A stretch of DNA of 42,362 nt from Mesorhizobium sp. (GTDB lineage Bacteria; Pseudomonadota; Alphaproteobacteria; Rhizobiales; Rhizobiaceae): assembly GCF_005063415.1 (NCBI RefSeq), contig NZ_SUEG01000014.1:18010-60371 (forward strand). The letters run 5' to 3'. Below are positions 1 through 7,061 of the stretch, piece after piece. Both the position numbers and the translations under genes were made by a program. A model generated the notes under the pieces. It saw nothing but the letters and a program-made list of their open reading frames with translations. It was not told where the DNA came from and did no database searches. Position 1 is the first letter of the stretch, and each line of letters begins with the position of its first letter.

Positions 1-479
1 CGCCGCAGCAAGCCAAAATGTGCGGCTATGATCCTGAGGGAGACGCCCTTCAGTTCCAGGTCCACGATGACCGCACCGCGCGGCTCGAGGCCGGGCAGCC
101 GGATCTGGTTCACGCTTTCGACCACGCCGCGGCGTGCCAGGATCAGATTTCCATGCCAGCCATGGCTGCGGCGGTTTTCCGGGATATGTGTGGGGACGAG
201 GTCGCTGTCCCGCTCGAGCGCCGCGAGATCCAGCAATCCCTGCCTGCTTCCGGTTCTTTCGTCGGCCTCCTGCAAAGCAATGATATCGGCGTCGAGTTCC
301 CTAACCACGGCTGCGACCCGCTCCGGATCGAACCTGCCGTCGGTGCCGACGCATTTATGCACATTGTAGGATGCGACCGTGGTGCACGAAATTTCATTGC
401 CGGGTACCGTAAACCGCGGCACTTCCCTTCTTAGCGCAGCGCCAAGCGACCTTGGAAGGGTAGGCGATCGATCCAGCAT
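1..479 (-). CDS. Endonuclease/exonuclease/phosphatase (EEP) family protein, C-terminus cut by window edge
   Basis: The reading frame runs off the left window edge. After about 30 poorly conserved residues it shows the EEP start motif SYNVHKCVGTD (metal-binding Asn), then DADIIALQEAD (metal-binding Glu), then SHGWHGNLILARR and IIAAHFGLLRR. This is the N-terminal half of a Mg-dependent phosphodiesterase fold shared by DNase I, exonuclease III and sphingomyelinases; the substrate cannot be told. ATG codons in frame lie at 479, 488 and 590. The 590 start is excluded if the EcfG-type promoter at 549-573 is real, because it lies upstream of that promoter. Between 479 and 488 the choice is open; neither has a strong Shine-Dalgarno. 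The gene is divergent from the hydrolase gene at 724. Confidence 0.85.
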   Translation of the reverse strand, partial: MLDRSPTLPRSLGAALRREVPRFTVPGNEISCTTVASYNVHKCVGTDGRFDPERVAAVVRELDADIIALQEADERTGSRQGLLDLAALERDSDLVPTHIPENRRSHGWHGNLILARRGVVESVNQIRLPGLEPRGAVIVDLELKGVSLRIIAAHFGLLR

Positions 480-548
480 GTGATCCATTTGCTGTTGAGT
501 CGGCGAGTGGCGGCCATTGCGATTATGGCGCGTGCGGAGGTCTGAAAC

Positions 549-573
549 AACGACGACCTTGCAAAACCGTTCC
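549..573 (-). promoter_or_regulatory. EcfG-type general-stress promoter upstream of the EEP gene
   Basis: On the minus strand GGAAC (573-569) is followed by 16 nt and CGTT (552-549), an exact match to the alphaproteobacterial EcfG consensus GGAAC-N16/17-CGTT. A transcript would begin near 542, about 55 nt before the ATG at 488 or 479. Its position decides against the longer in-frame start at 590. Activity is inferred from sequence only. Confidence 0.7.
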
Positions 574-633
574 CGTCGGTCTTCTTCCATCGGGAACAGC
601 GGTGAGGTTCCATTGGCAGTCTGCCTCTCTCAT

Positions 634-658
634 GGAACAATCGCAGCCGCGCGAGGTT
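634..658 (+). promoter_or_regulatory. Probable EcfG-type promoter upstream of the epoxide-hydrolase-like gene
   Basis: GGAAC (634-638), a 17-nt spacer and GTT (656-658). The base before GTT is G instead of the consensus C. A transcript starting near 665 would have a 5' leader of about 50-60 nt to the ATG at 712 or 724. It fits the same pattern as better sites in this window. Confidence 0.5.
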
Positions 659-723
659 CAGCAAACTTGCGCCGAAGACGATCTGACGCCATTCGGCGTG
701 ATCGAAACGGGATGGCCGGATCC

Positions 724-1626
724 ATGGAAACACCCGCCTTCTGCACCACGCCCTTACTGCGCATCGCGTACATCGCCGGTGGCCCTGAGGCCGGCGCGCC
801 CGTTCTGCTTCTCCACGGCTGGCCGGACGACGCAACCACCTTCACGCGCATTGCGCCTGTCCTGCACCGTGCCGGCTTCCGCACCTTTGCGCCGTGGCTG
901 CGTGGGTTCGGCAACACCGCCTTCCTGTCGGACGACACCATGCGATCCGGTGAAATTGCCGCCATGGCCCAGGATGCGATCGATTTCGCCGACGCACTTG
1001 GCCTCGGACATTTTGCGGTCGTCGGCCACGATTGGGGCGCTCGTATCGCTTACCTGCTCGCCTCGGTATTTCCCGAAAGGATACGGTGCTGCTCGGCATT
1101 GTCGCTTGGCTGGCAGCCGGGCGAACTCGCGACGCCGCCGCTGGGCCAGGTCAGGGCATTCTGGTACCAATGGTTCATGGCAACGGATCGCGGCGCCGAG
1201 ATCGTTCGCCAGCAAGGCAAGGCGTTCGCGCATTTCCAATGGGAAAGCTGGAGCCCGCCCGGCTGGTTCGAGGAAGAGCTTTTTGACAGCGTTGCCGCTT
1301 CCTTCGAAAATCCCGATTGGGCCGACGTGACATTGCACTCCTACAGGGTTCGCTGGGGTGAAGCCGATCCCGATCCGCGCTACACCGATCTTGCCCGGCG
1401 CCAGATTTCCGCCAAGTCTATTCCCGCGCCTACTCTGACGATCCACGGCGATGCCGACCGCGTTGTCCTGCCGCAATCGTCCGAAGGCAAGGAACGGCAC
1501 TTCACGGCCCATTACGAGCGCCAGCTTCTGGCTGGCATCGGCCACTTTCCGACGCGCGAAGCACCCGAGCGCGTTGCCGATCACCTTGCCGGGTTCCTCG
1601 ACAGGTTCGGAAGAGGAGAGGCGTAG
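724..1626 (+). CDS. Alpha/beta hydrolase, epoxide hydrolase-like
   Basis: A 300-residue alpha/beta hydrolase. The oxyanion motif HGWPDD is at residues 31-36. The nucleophile elbow GHDWGA puts Asp103 as nucleophile, which points to the epoxide hydrolase/haloalkane dehalogenase group and away from Ser esterases. HGDADRVV (about 241-248) supplies the acid and GIGHFP (His274) the base. A cap domain rich in Trp/Phe lies between the elbow and the acid. No signal peptide is seen, so it is probably cytosolic and opens epoxides or similar electrophiles through an aspartyl-ester intermediate. An ATG at 712 adds four residues and is a possible start; the frame upstream of that is not protein-like. The gene precedes a DUF427 gene that has its own stress promoter. 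Confidence 0.88.
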   Translation: METPAFCTTPLLRIAYIAGGPEAGAPVLLLHGWPDDATTFTRIAPVLHRAGFRTFAPWLRGFGNTAFLSDDTMRSGEIAAMAQDAIDFADALGLGHFAVVGHDWGARIAYLLASVFPERIRCCSALSLGWQPGELATPPLGQVRAFWYQWFMATDRGAEIVRQQGKAFAHFQWESWSPPGWFEEELFDSVAASFENPDWADVTLHSYRVRWGEADPDPRYTDLARRQISAKSIPAPTLTIHGDADRVVLPQSSEGKERHFTAHYERQLLAGIGHFPTREAPERVADHLAGFLDRFGRGEA

Positions 1627-1630
1627 AGCT

Positions 1631-1656
1631 GGAACTCTGACGGGCAACAGCACGTT
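1631..1656 (+). promoter_or_regulatory. EcfG-type promoter upstream of the DUF427 gene
   Basis: GGAAC (1631-1635), 17 nt, then CGTT (1653-1656), a full consensus match. Predicted transcription start is about 1665, giving a short leader of about 25 nt that contains the GGAG ribosome site of the gene at 1690. It lies directly after the stop codon of the hydrolase gene. Confidence 0.7.
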
Positions 1657-1689
1657 TCGGGAGGGCAGCGCAGTCAACGGAGAAGTCGA

Positions 1690-2100
1690 ATGCAGTCCTT
1701 AGCCGCAAATTCCGCCCCCCGCCCAGGCCCGCTCAGCATTGTCCCGTTCGATGGAACCGTAACCGTTCGGTTCTCCGACGCCATCATTGCGTCGAGCGAG
1801 CGGGCAAAGCTGCTCTACGAAGACGGTCATGATCCTGTCTTCTACATACCCTTCGAGGACATCTATTTCGACCTTCTGGAGAAGACGAACACAACGAGCC
1901 ACAGCCCGCTGAAAGGCACGGCAAGCTATTGGCGTGTTCATGCGGTCGGTTCGTCGGCAGAAGACTTCATGTGGGCCTACGAGACGCCCGACACCCCGGC
2001 ATTGGCGATCGCCCGCCACGGCGCGTTCGATCCCGGCCGGGCGCGGATCGAGGCCGATCCCGCGGAGGACAAGCGGCATACGCCGCACGTCACCGAGTAA
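1690..2100 (+). CDS. DUF427 domain-containing protein
   Basis: A 136-residue single-domain protein matching the DUF427 pattern. It has a beta-rich N-terminal part (VTVRFSDAIIASS), then FYIPFEDI, the conserved Thr-Ser-His segment TTSHSPLKGTASYW, and the ending ETPDTPALAIARHGAFDP. DUF427 proteins form a small beta fold. Their biochemical role is unknown; several are stress-induced in rhizobia and actinobacteria (family knowledge). The start is fixed by GGAG seven nt upstream of the ATG. It is monocistronic and convergent with the HD gene. A perfect EcfG-type promoter sits 34 nt upstream, so I infer general-stress control. Confidence 0.9.
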   Translation: MQSLAANSAPRPGPLSIVPFDGTVTVRFSDAIIASSERAKLLYEDGHDPVFYIPFEDIYFDLLEKTNTTSHSPLKGTASYWRVHAVGSSAEDFMWAYETPDTPALAIARHGAFDPGRARIEADPAEDKRHTPHVTE

Positions 2101-2131
2101 ACTCATATCGGCGACAGGCGCTAGCTTTCCG

Positions 2132-2548
2132 TCAGCTCGCGAATTCTTCTCTGAGAATGCGCAGGCCGTCTTCGTATTTCGCTGTCGAGGCCCCGATCTG
2201 CCGTGCCTGCCACAGATTGTCGGCGAGATCGGCGCGCTTGACCGGCAATGCCAGCGGGTTGGCCGCGGCCCTGCGAACGAAAGCGGCATCGTCCTCGTTC
2301 GGCAGCCGCGTCATGGCATCGACGGCAGACACGATGGACGGCCCGAATCCGGCCGCCTCAAGCCGGTCGCGGTTCCAGCCGTCGCCTTTTTCGATGACGT
2401 CGTGAAGATAGGCGATGGCTTTCTGGTCGAGCGTTTCGACGGCATCGACGACCCGGCGGCAATGTTCGATATAAGGCCGCCCTGTCTTGTCCGTCTGCCC
2501 GGCATGGGCCTGTTCGGCGATTTTCGCTGCGCGATAAAGCACGCTCAT
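2132..2548 (-). CDS. HD-domain protein, small alarmone hydrolase-like
   Basis: A 138-residue protein that resembles the isolated hydrolase domain of RelA/SpoT or MESH1. It shows PYIEHCRRV (first metal His29), AYLHDVIE (His49-Asp50 pair) and VKRADLADN (second metal Asp near 107-110), in the order of SpoT-type (p)ppGpp hydrolases. It is far too short for a synthetase domain or regulatory TGS/ACT domains. It could hydrolyse (p)ppGpp or another nucleotide pyrophosphate such as NADPH, but the exact substrate is not proven by sequence. The ATG at 2548 is chosen because upstream residues are not family-like and because a full EcfG-type promoter lies at 2590-2615, about 32 nt upstream of it. It lies downstream of the avidin-like gene on the same strand. 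Confidence 0.82.
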   Translation of the reverse strand: MSVLYRAAKIAEQAHAGQTDKTGRPYIEHCRRVVDAVETLDQKAIAYLHDVIEKGDGWNRDRLEAAGFGPSIVSAVDAMTRLPNEDDAAFVRRAAANPLALPVKRADLADNLWQARQIGASTAKYEDGLRILREEFAS

Positions 2549-2589
2549 TGGTTCGGTCCCGTAACGAACAGCGCATGTCCTGATGCACC

Positions 2590-2615
2590 AACGCGCCATC
2601 GTCAGCGCCAGTTCC
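2590..2615 (-). promoter_or_regulatory. EcfG-type promoter upstream of the HD-domain gene
   Basis: On the minus strand GGAAC (2615-2611), 17 nt, CGTT (2593-2590): a full consensus match with the same 17-nt spacer as the DUF427 promoter. It lies in the 106-bp gap between the avidin-like and HD genes, so the HD gene need not depend on read-through from upstream. Confidence 0.68.
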
Positions 2616-2654
2616 GATGCACTGCCTCACTCGCGAGCTGAATGCCCGCGACAG

Positions 2655-3026
2655 TCAGGAGACGCGTTCAAAACTGTCGAGGCTGGTTCCAAAAGCGCGC
2701 CAGGCGGGGAGTTGCCTGGCTCGGGCCGGGGCACCTTCCTTTTCAGCCGACAAAGCGGCATCCGCAACGGTGTGCCACAGCATCTCCAGCTTCCCATCCC
2801 TGAGGATGCCGGTATAGCTCACCGCCGCGGCTCCGACCCGCCCTTCGGCCGCGCAGGTGAATCCGATCACGTCTCCATGGCAGGCACCGAACAGCGGCAC
2901 CGTCATGCCGAAGAAGGCGCTGTCCTCCAGTGCCGTCCTGAAGGTTCCGCTGATCCGTCCGCCCTCTTCGCTGGTCAGTTCGACCACCGACCCGTACTGA
3001 TTCCGCCAAGTGCCCAGCCAACTCAT
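2655..3026 (-). CDS. Avidin/streptavidin family protein
   Basis: A 123-residue protein with the avidin beta-barrel pattern: GTWRNQYGS (streptavidin GTWYNQLGS), ISGTFRTAL, VIGFTCAA, VSYTGIL, LEMLW and LDSF. By eye-alignment the biotin-pocket residues N23, S27, W108 and D128 of streptavidin correspond to Asn9, Ser13, Trp84 and Asp117. Y43 becomes Phe29, S45 Thr31, W79 Ala60 and W92 Tyr71, so biotin affinity may be weak or the ligand different. There is no signal peptide, unlike secreted avidins and rhizavidin, so a cytosolic role is likely. The start at 3026 is fixed by GGAGGAG six nt upstream. The gene follows the HWE kinase by 75 bp on the same strand. Confidence 0.82.
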   Translation of the reverse strand: MSWLGTWRNQYGSVVELTSEEGGRISGTFRTALEDSAFFGMTVPLFGACHGDVIGFTCAAEGRVGAAAVSYTGILRDGKLEMLWHTVADAALSAEKEGAPARARQLPAWRAFGTSLDSFERVS

Positions 3027-3101
3027 AGCTGCTCCTCCTGATTGTCTCCAAAGGGATTGCGTTGCCACACGGCCGCCAAGCCGCGGCCGAGATAGCGGCC
3101 T

Positions 3102-4502
3102 TCAATCAGCCGAAATGCCAGCCATCGACATCTGAACGAAGCGCAGCGGCGCTTCCAGCGTCCAGGTGATGCCATGCCTCTCAAATTCCAGGCGGCCGGT
3201 GCCGCTGAGCGCCTGCGGGGTGACGCGTTTGAGCACGACCGTTCCGAAACCGCGTCGCGTGTTTTCATCGACCAATGGTCCGTCCAGTTCCCGCCAGACA
3301 AGGCGGAAGCCATCGCTGCCATCGGCGGCTGGCGTCACGGTCCATTCGACCTCGACCCGTCCGTCAAGGCGCGACAGCGCTCCGTGCTTTACCGAATTGG
3401 TGGCCAGCTCGTGAAAGGCAATGCCGAGATATTGCACCGCGTTCGGCTGCAGCATGATCATCGGCCCGCTCATCGACAGCCTGGCCTGTGTCGCGAAGGC
3501 CTTGGTCTGGGCATGGATTAATTCGCCGATAGTCGCGCCACGCCATTCGGCATCGACTAGCAGATCGTGTGATTCCGAAAGTGCCATGATGCGTTCCCGG
3601 ACCTGGGAAAGGAAAGCCTCTGGCGTACCCGCCAGCTTGCTGGTCTCGCGGATCATCGAGACGATCACCGAATATTGGTTTTTGACGCGATGATTGACTT
3701 CGCGCATGAGGGTGCGGATGCGCCGTTCACTCTCCTTGTGCGGGCTGATGTCGCGCGCGATCTTGGAGGCCCCGACGATACGCCCGATGCCGTCGCGTAT
3801 CGGCGAAATGGTGAGCGAAACCGGGACCAGGGTGCCGTCCTTGCGCTGCCGGATAGTCTCGTAGGAAGGAATCCGTTCGCCGGCGCGAATGCGGCTGATG
3901 ATCATGGCTTCCTCATCCAGGTGGTCGGGCGGGATGAGGATCGTCACCGGGCGGCCGATCGCCTCGGCGGGCGTGTAGCCGAACAGGCGTTGTGCCGCGT
4001 CGTTCCAGCTGGTGATAATGCCGTTCAGGTCTTTCGACACGATCGCGTCCATCGAGGATTCGACGATGGCAGCGAGCCTTATGCCGGCGTCGTCAGCCAG
4101 CGCCTGGGTGCGCAGGTCGAGCAGGGTGTTGATGGCGCCGACGACCTCACCGCGCACATTGCGAAGCAGGACCGGGTGCGCGCTGAACGGGATGAACTGA
4201 CCGTCCGGCCGCTCGGCGATCGCCCGGCCCCCACGAACGTCCCGCTCCTCCAGCAAGGCAACGGCCATCGGACATTCATCGTGCGCCATCGGTCGCCCAT
4301 CAAGGTGGCGAAGCTTCCATGATCCGCACCAGCGGTCCTGGCCAACCATCGGACGATGTCCCCAGAGATCGGCAGCGGCTTCGTTGAAGAAGGTGATGTA
4401 GCCTTGTTTGTCGGTGGTGTAGACGGCGACAGGCAACGCCTGCATCAGATCGGCGGAGGAAACTTGCGGGATCCCGCCAGTCCTTAGTTCAACGACGTCC
4501 AC
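3102..4502 (-). CDS. PAS-PAS HWE-family sensor histidine kinase
   Basis: A 466-residue soluble kinase without membrane segments. PAS domain 1 spans about residues 20-130 and PAS domain 2 about 143-255, the latter with FGYTPAEAIG and the PAC-like ending IVGASKIARDIS. The phospho-acceptor box REVNHRVKN has His271. The ATPase part begins HELATNSVKHGALS (364-377) and carries the WRE signature (403-405) that names the HWE family. HWE and related HisKA_2 kinases of alphaproteobacteria often feed the PhyR-NepR-EcfG general stress pathway. That would fit the stress promoters around it, but the link is inference; no PhyR-like gene is in the window. The start is GTG at 4502; an ATG at 4445 (residue 20) is an alternative. 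Confidence 0.88.
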   Translation of the reverse strand: MDVVELRTGGIPQVSSADLMQALPVAVYTTDKQGYITFFNEAAADLWGHRPMVGQDRWCGSWKLRHLDGRPMAHDECPMAVALLEERDVRGGRAIAERPDGQFIPFSAHPVLLRNVRGEVVGAINTLLDLRTQALADDAGIRLAAIVESSMDAIVSKDLNGIITSWNDAAQRLFGYTPAEAIGRPVTILIPPDHLDEEAMIISRIRAGERIPSYETIRQRKDGTLVPVSLTISPIRDGIGRIVGASKIARDISPHKESERRIRTLMREVNHRVKNQYSVIVSMIRETSKLAGTPEAFLSQVRERIMALSESHDLLVDAEWRGATIGELIHAQTKAFATQARLSMSGPMIMLQPNAVQYLGIAFHELATNSVKHGALSRLDGRVEVEWTVTPAADGSDGFRLVWRELDGPLVDENTRRGFGTVVLKRVTPQALSGTGRLEFERHGITWTLEAPLRFVQMSMAGISAD

Positions 4503-4596
4503 CAGTCCCCCGCTCCGCTTAGCTTTGCCGACGGATTGCTACGTCATCTAAATGCGCGCGAGTGTTTTCGGTTCCGTTCGATCTGCTTTCGGACAT

Positions 4597-5430
4597 TCAG
4601 GCCGATTTGCGTTTCGCCGTCGCCCTCGGACTTTTGTTCGGAGCCTTGCCGCCCTCCTGCGCCAGGCTCTTGCGCAGAACATCGGCGAGATTGACGACGT
4701 TCGTCCTCGGCTCGGGTGCCGGCTTGGGCGGTTTCTTGCCCTTGCGCTTGGCTTCGATCATCGCAACCAGCGCCTGTTCATAAGTGTCTTCGAACTTCGA
4801 CGGGTCGAATTTGGCCGGCTTCTTGCCGATCAGCAATTGCGCGATTTCCAGCATCTCGGGATCGACCTTGCGAGCCTTCAGCCCTTCGAACACCGCGTCC
4901 GCCGCGACCACTTCATTGTGGTTGCGTAGTTCAGTCATCACCATGCCCTTGCCCAGCGGCTGGATCAGCACCTCTCGGCCACGCTGGTACAGCACGACGC
5001 AGGAGCGGGCTGCCACTTTCTTCCTGGCCATGGCGTCCCGGATCACCGCGAAAGCCTCCGTGGAGGGCACATCGGCCGGGACCAGATAATAGGGCTTTTC
5101 GAGGTAGCGTGCATCGATTTCGGCGGTGGGCACAAACTCGCCGATCTCGAGCGTATGCTGCGATACCATCTTAAGTTTCTTAATTTCGTCCGGCTCTATG
5201 CGGATGAATTCGCCCTTCGCCACCTCATAGCCCTTTACCTGCTCGGCAGCCTCCACCGCGTCGCCGGTCTCCTCGTCGACATAAGCGCTCTTGACCGGGA
5301 GACCGTCCTTGCGGTTCAGGATCCTGAAATGCACTTTCTCGGCCTCGCTGACGGCGCCGATGATCTTGACGCCACAGGAAACCGATCCGACTTTCATAAA
5401 GCCCTTCCAGGCAGCTCGCGGCGTCGCCAT
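4597..5430 (-). CDS. ku: Ku protein, non-homologous end joining
   Basis: A 277-residue bacterial Ku homodimer subunit. It binds DNA double-strand ends and recruits ligase D. Visible family features are AAWKGFMKVGSVSCGVKI at the N-terminus, KVHFRILNRKDG, KGYEVAKGEFIRIEPDEI, and TELRNHNEV followed by the bridge region. The C-terminal tail is Lys/Arg/Pro-rich (KRKGKKPPKPAPEPR and further basic patches), as usual for the DNA-binding and LigD-interacting tail. The ATG at 5430 is chosen; a GTG at 5439 is possible. No ligD is in the window, so its partner must be elsewhere. A palindromic EcfG-type promoter at 5457-5483 serves this gene and the divergent NUDIX gene. Confidence 0.95.
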   Translation of the reverse strand: MATPRAAWKGFMKVGSVSCGVKIIGAVSEAEKVHFRILNRKDGLPVKSAYVDEETGDAVEAAEQVKGYEVAKGEFIRIEPDEIKKLKMVSQHTLEIGEFVPTAEIDARYLEKPYYLVPADVPSTEAFAVIRDAMARKKVAARSCVVLYQRGREVLIQPLGKGMVMTELRNHNEVVAADAVFEGLKARKVDPEMLEIAQLLIGKKPAKFDPSKFEDTYEQALVAMIEAKRKGKKPPKPAPEPRTNVVNLADVLRKSLAQEGGKAPNKSPRATAKRKSA

Positions 5431-5456
5431 GTCAATCACTCATTTGCCGAACGGAC

Positions 5457-5483
5457 GGAACGGCTGCGAGCGGAAATCGTTCC
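5457..5483. promoter_or_regulatory. Palindromic, bidirectional EcfG-type promoter between ku and the NUDIX gene
   Basis: Plus strand: GGAAC (5457-5461), 16 nt, CGTT (5478-5481). Minus strand: GGAAC (5483-5479), 16 nt, CGTT (5462-5459). The two full-consensus promoters use the same 27 bp because the ends are inverted copies of GGAACG. Predicted starts are about 5489 toward the NUDIX gene and about 5452 toward ku. Two polymerases could not occupy it at once, so the two directions should compete. Confidence 0.72.
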
Positions 5484-5555
5484 GCCGTGGCAGGCTGCTC
5501 CATAGGCCGGCCCGGACGAGAACGTTCGTTTCATTTTCGTCAGGGGAATAGCGGA

Positions 5556-6020
5556 ATGGCCAAACGCAGCGCGGGGTTGCTCATTTATCGCCAAAGCAGA
5601 GGTTCACTTCAGGTGTTGCTGGTGCATCCGGGCGGACCATTCTGGGCGAAGAAGGACGACGGCGCATGGTCGATCCCGAAGGGTCTGGTCGACGAGAACG
5701 AGGACGAGCTGGCGGCGGCAAAACGCGAGGCCGAAGAGGAACTCGGCGTCGCCATCGATGGAGTTTTCGAACACCTTGGCAGCTACCGGCAGCCGGGCGG
5801 CAAGCTCGTCGTCGCATGGTGCGTCGAAGCGGACTTCGACAGCAACGCCATAAGCAGTAACACCTTCGTCATGGAATGGCCGCCAAGGTCCGGCTCGATG
5901 AAGGAATTTGCCGAAGTCGACAGAGCGGGCTGGTTCTCCCTGCCTGAAGCCAACCTCAAGATCCTGAAAGGCCAGCGCGCCATGTTGGCGGACTTTGCCG
6001 GTCGGCATGGCGACGGATGA
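5556..6020 (+). CDS. NUDIX hydrolase
   Basis: A 154-residue NUDIX protein with a complete Nudix box, G-x5-E-x7-REAEEELGV, at residues 43-65 (Gly43, Glu49, Arg57-Glu58, Glu61-Glu62). The box binds Mg and cleaves nucleoside diphosphate linked compounds. The N-terminus AKRSAGLLIYR with WSIPKGL just before the box is typical of small house-cleaning NUDIX enzymes such as diadenosine polyphosphate or dinucleotide hydrolases; the substrate cannot be assigned. The start at 5556 is supported by AGGGGAA eight nt upstream and by loss of protein-like sequence before it. It is divergent from ku and shares its stress promoter, which suggests nucleotide sanitation alongside end joining. Confidence 0.9.
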   Translation: MAKRSAGLLIYRQSRGSLQVLLVHPGGPFWAKKDDGAWSIPKGLVDENEDELAAAKREAEEELGVAIDGVFEHLGSYRQPGGKLVVAWCVEADFDSNAISSNTFVMEWPPRSGSMKEFAEVDRAGWFSLPEANLKILKGQRAMLADFAGRHGDG

Positions 6021-6074
6021 ACTTGTTTCAGCCTGGTCCTTAGGGCATCGCTTGGGCTTCCCCACCGCCCTGCT

Positions 6075-6677
6075 TTAAGCGCGTTGCGGTCGCAGCGTGC
6101 GCAAGGTGATCGAATAGCGGTGCTCGGCGACCGGCGGAATGCTGTGCTCCCATTCGTTGCGCGCAGCGCCCGTCATCAGATAGGCCGATCTTGGCTCGAC
6201 GGTGACCGTCTTGCGATCCCATCGCGTGCCGTTTTTCCGGCGCAGGCGAAAGCTGCAGGCGGCCAGCAGCGAAACGCCGGCGACCGCTTCGAAATGAGGC
6301 TTGTCGCGGTGCCAGCCGATACCGGCGCCCGGCAGGTACTCGTTGATCAGCACCTGCACGAAGGTTTCGGCCGGCAGGCGGGCAAAGGCTGCAACCTTTC
6401 CCCTGAGCGGCAGCAGAAAGCCGGGTATCGGCGGTGCCTCGACGACTTCGAGCCGATCGTAGTCGTAACGCAGCCCGAAGCCGACCACCCGACGGTTTGC
6501 CAGATGGCCGTGAAAGTCGAAGGCCTGAAAAGGCAGGGTTGCGAGCTGGCTTGCCAACGCTGCTTCTTCGTCCGGCGTGATCAGTTCAGGCTGGTAGTGA
6601 AATCCTTCCGGCAGGTCGTCGGTGGCGGCAAAGAGATCGCCCTGGCGGGCTGCAGCCGATGTCTTGAGCGGTGGCAT
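6075..6677 (-). CDS. AlkB-like 2-oxoglutarate/Fe(II) dioxygenase
   Basis: A 200-residue AlkB-family protein. The iron ligands are visible as GWHRDKP (His123, Asp125) and EWEHSIP (His178), and the 2-oxoglutarate-binding segment is RYSITLR (187-193). FGLRYDY and LINEYLPGAGIGWH are family hallmarks. Members oxidatively remove alkyl groups from DNA or RNA bases, or modify protein or lipid. Its size and motifs resemble the ALKBH4-8-like bacterial group more than E. coli AlkB, so direct DNA repair is plausible but unproved. The ATG at 6677 is preferred over the in-frame TTG at 6680. It is convergent with the NUDIX gene and divergent from the KTSC gene. Confidence 0.9.
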   Translation of the reverse strand: MPPLKTSAAARQGDLFAATDDLPEGFHYQPELITPDEEAALASQLATLPFQAFDFHGHLANRRVVGFGLRYDYDRLEVVEAPPIPGFLLPLRGKVAAFARLPAETFVQVLINEYLPGAGIGWHRDKPHFEAVAGVSLLAACSFRLRRKNGTRWDRKTVTVEPRSAYLMTGAARNEWEHSIPPVAEHRYSITLRTLRPQRA

Positions 6678-6729
6678 CAACCGTATTTGGTGAAGCCGGC
6701 CCGTAGCGGCAAGGCTGCTTCGGCAGGAA

Positions 6730-6754
6730 GGAACCTCGCTCTCCGTGCAGGGTT
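6730..6754 (+). promoter_or_regulatory. Probable EcfG-type promoter upstream of the KTSC gene
   Basis: GGAAC (6730-6734), 17 nt, GTT (6752-6754), with G in place of the consensus C before GTT. A start near 6761 would leave a leader of about 45 nt before the ATG at 6806. Confidence 0.5.
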
Positions 6755-6805
6755 ATTCACACGATTGCCTGGATTGGAGCACTGCCGAGCATTGGACCTG
6801 TCGAG

Positions 6806-7021
6806 ATGCCTTCAACTGCGATCAGAAGCATCGATTACCAGCCGGTGACGAGGGTACTCTCCGTATGGTTCGTCCCGAGCGGAAACCGCTATGACTACGA
6901 GGACGTGCCGCCGCAGGTCCACGCGGCATTCCGCAAAGCCTCGTCGAAGGGCCGGTTCTTCAACACGCATATTCGCGACCGGTATAAATACCATCTGGTC
7001 GAGCAGAGCCATTCGAGCTGA
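6806..7021 (+). CDS. KTSC domain-containing protein
   Basis: A 71-residue protein that is essentially one KTSC domain. It has VLSVWFVPSGNRYDYEDVP, then the conserved Ala-Ser-Ser-Lys-Gly-Arg-Phe-Phe segment, then NTHIRDRYKY. KTSC domains occur alone or at the C-terminus of lysyl-tRNA synthetase-related and other proteins; no biochemical role is firmly known. The start is the only ATG giving the full domain, and the ribosome site is weak. A probable EcfG-type promoter lies upstream. The next gene (lone HATPase) begins 40 bp downstream. Confidence 0.85.
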   Translation: MPSTAIRSIDYQPVTRVLSVWFVPSGNRYDYEDVPPQVHAAFRKASSKGRFFNTHIRDRYKYHLVEQSHSS

Positions 7022-7061
7022 GCCTTCAGGCGCTTCCCACCCATCATCTCGGCTCTCCGCC

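Noticed and set aside
4551..4575. EcfG-type promoter before the HWE kinase
   Set aside because: GGAAC is present on the minus strand at 4575-4571 but the -10 reads ATT instead of GTT.
6040..6070. AGGGC/GCCCT pair between the convergent NUDIX and AlkB genes as bidirectional terminator
   Set aside because: Five-base stem with a 20-base loop and no T-runs; too weak to call.
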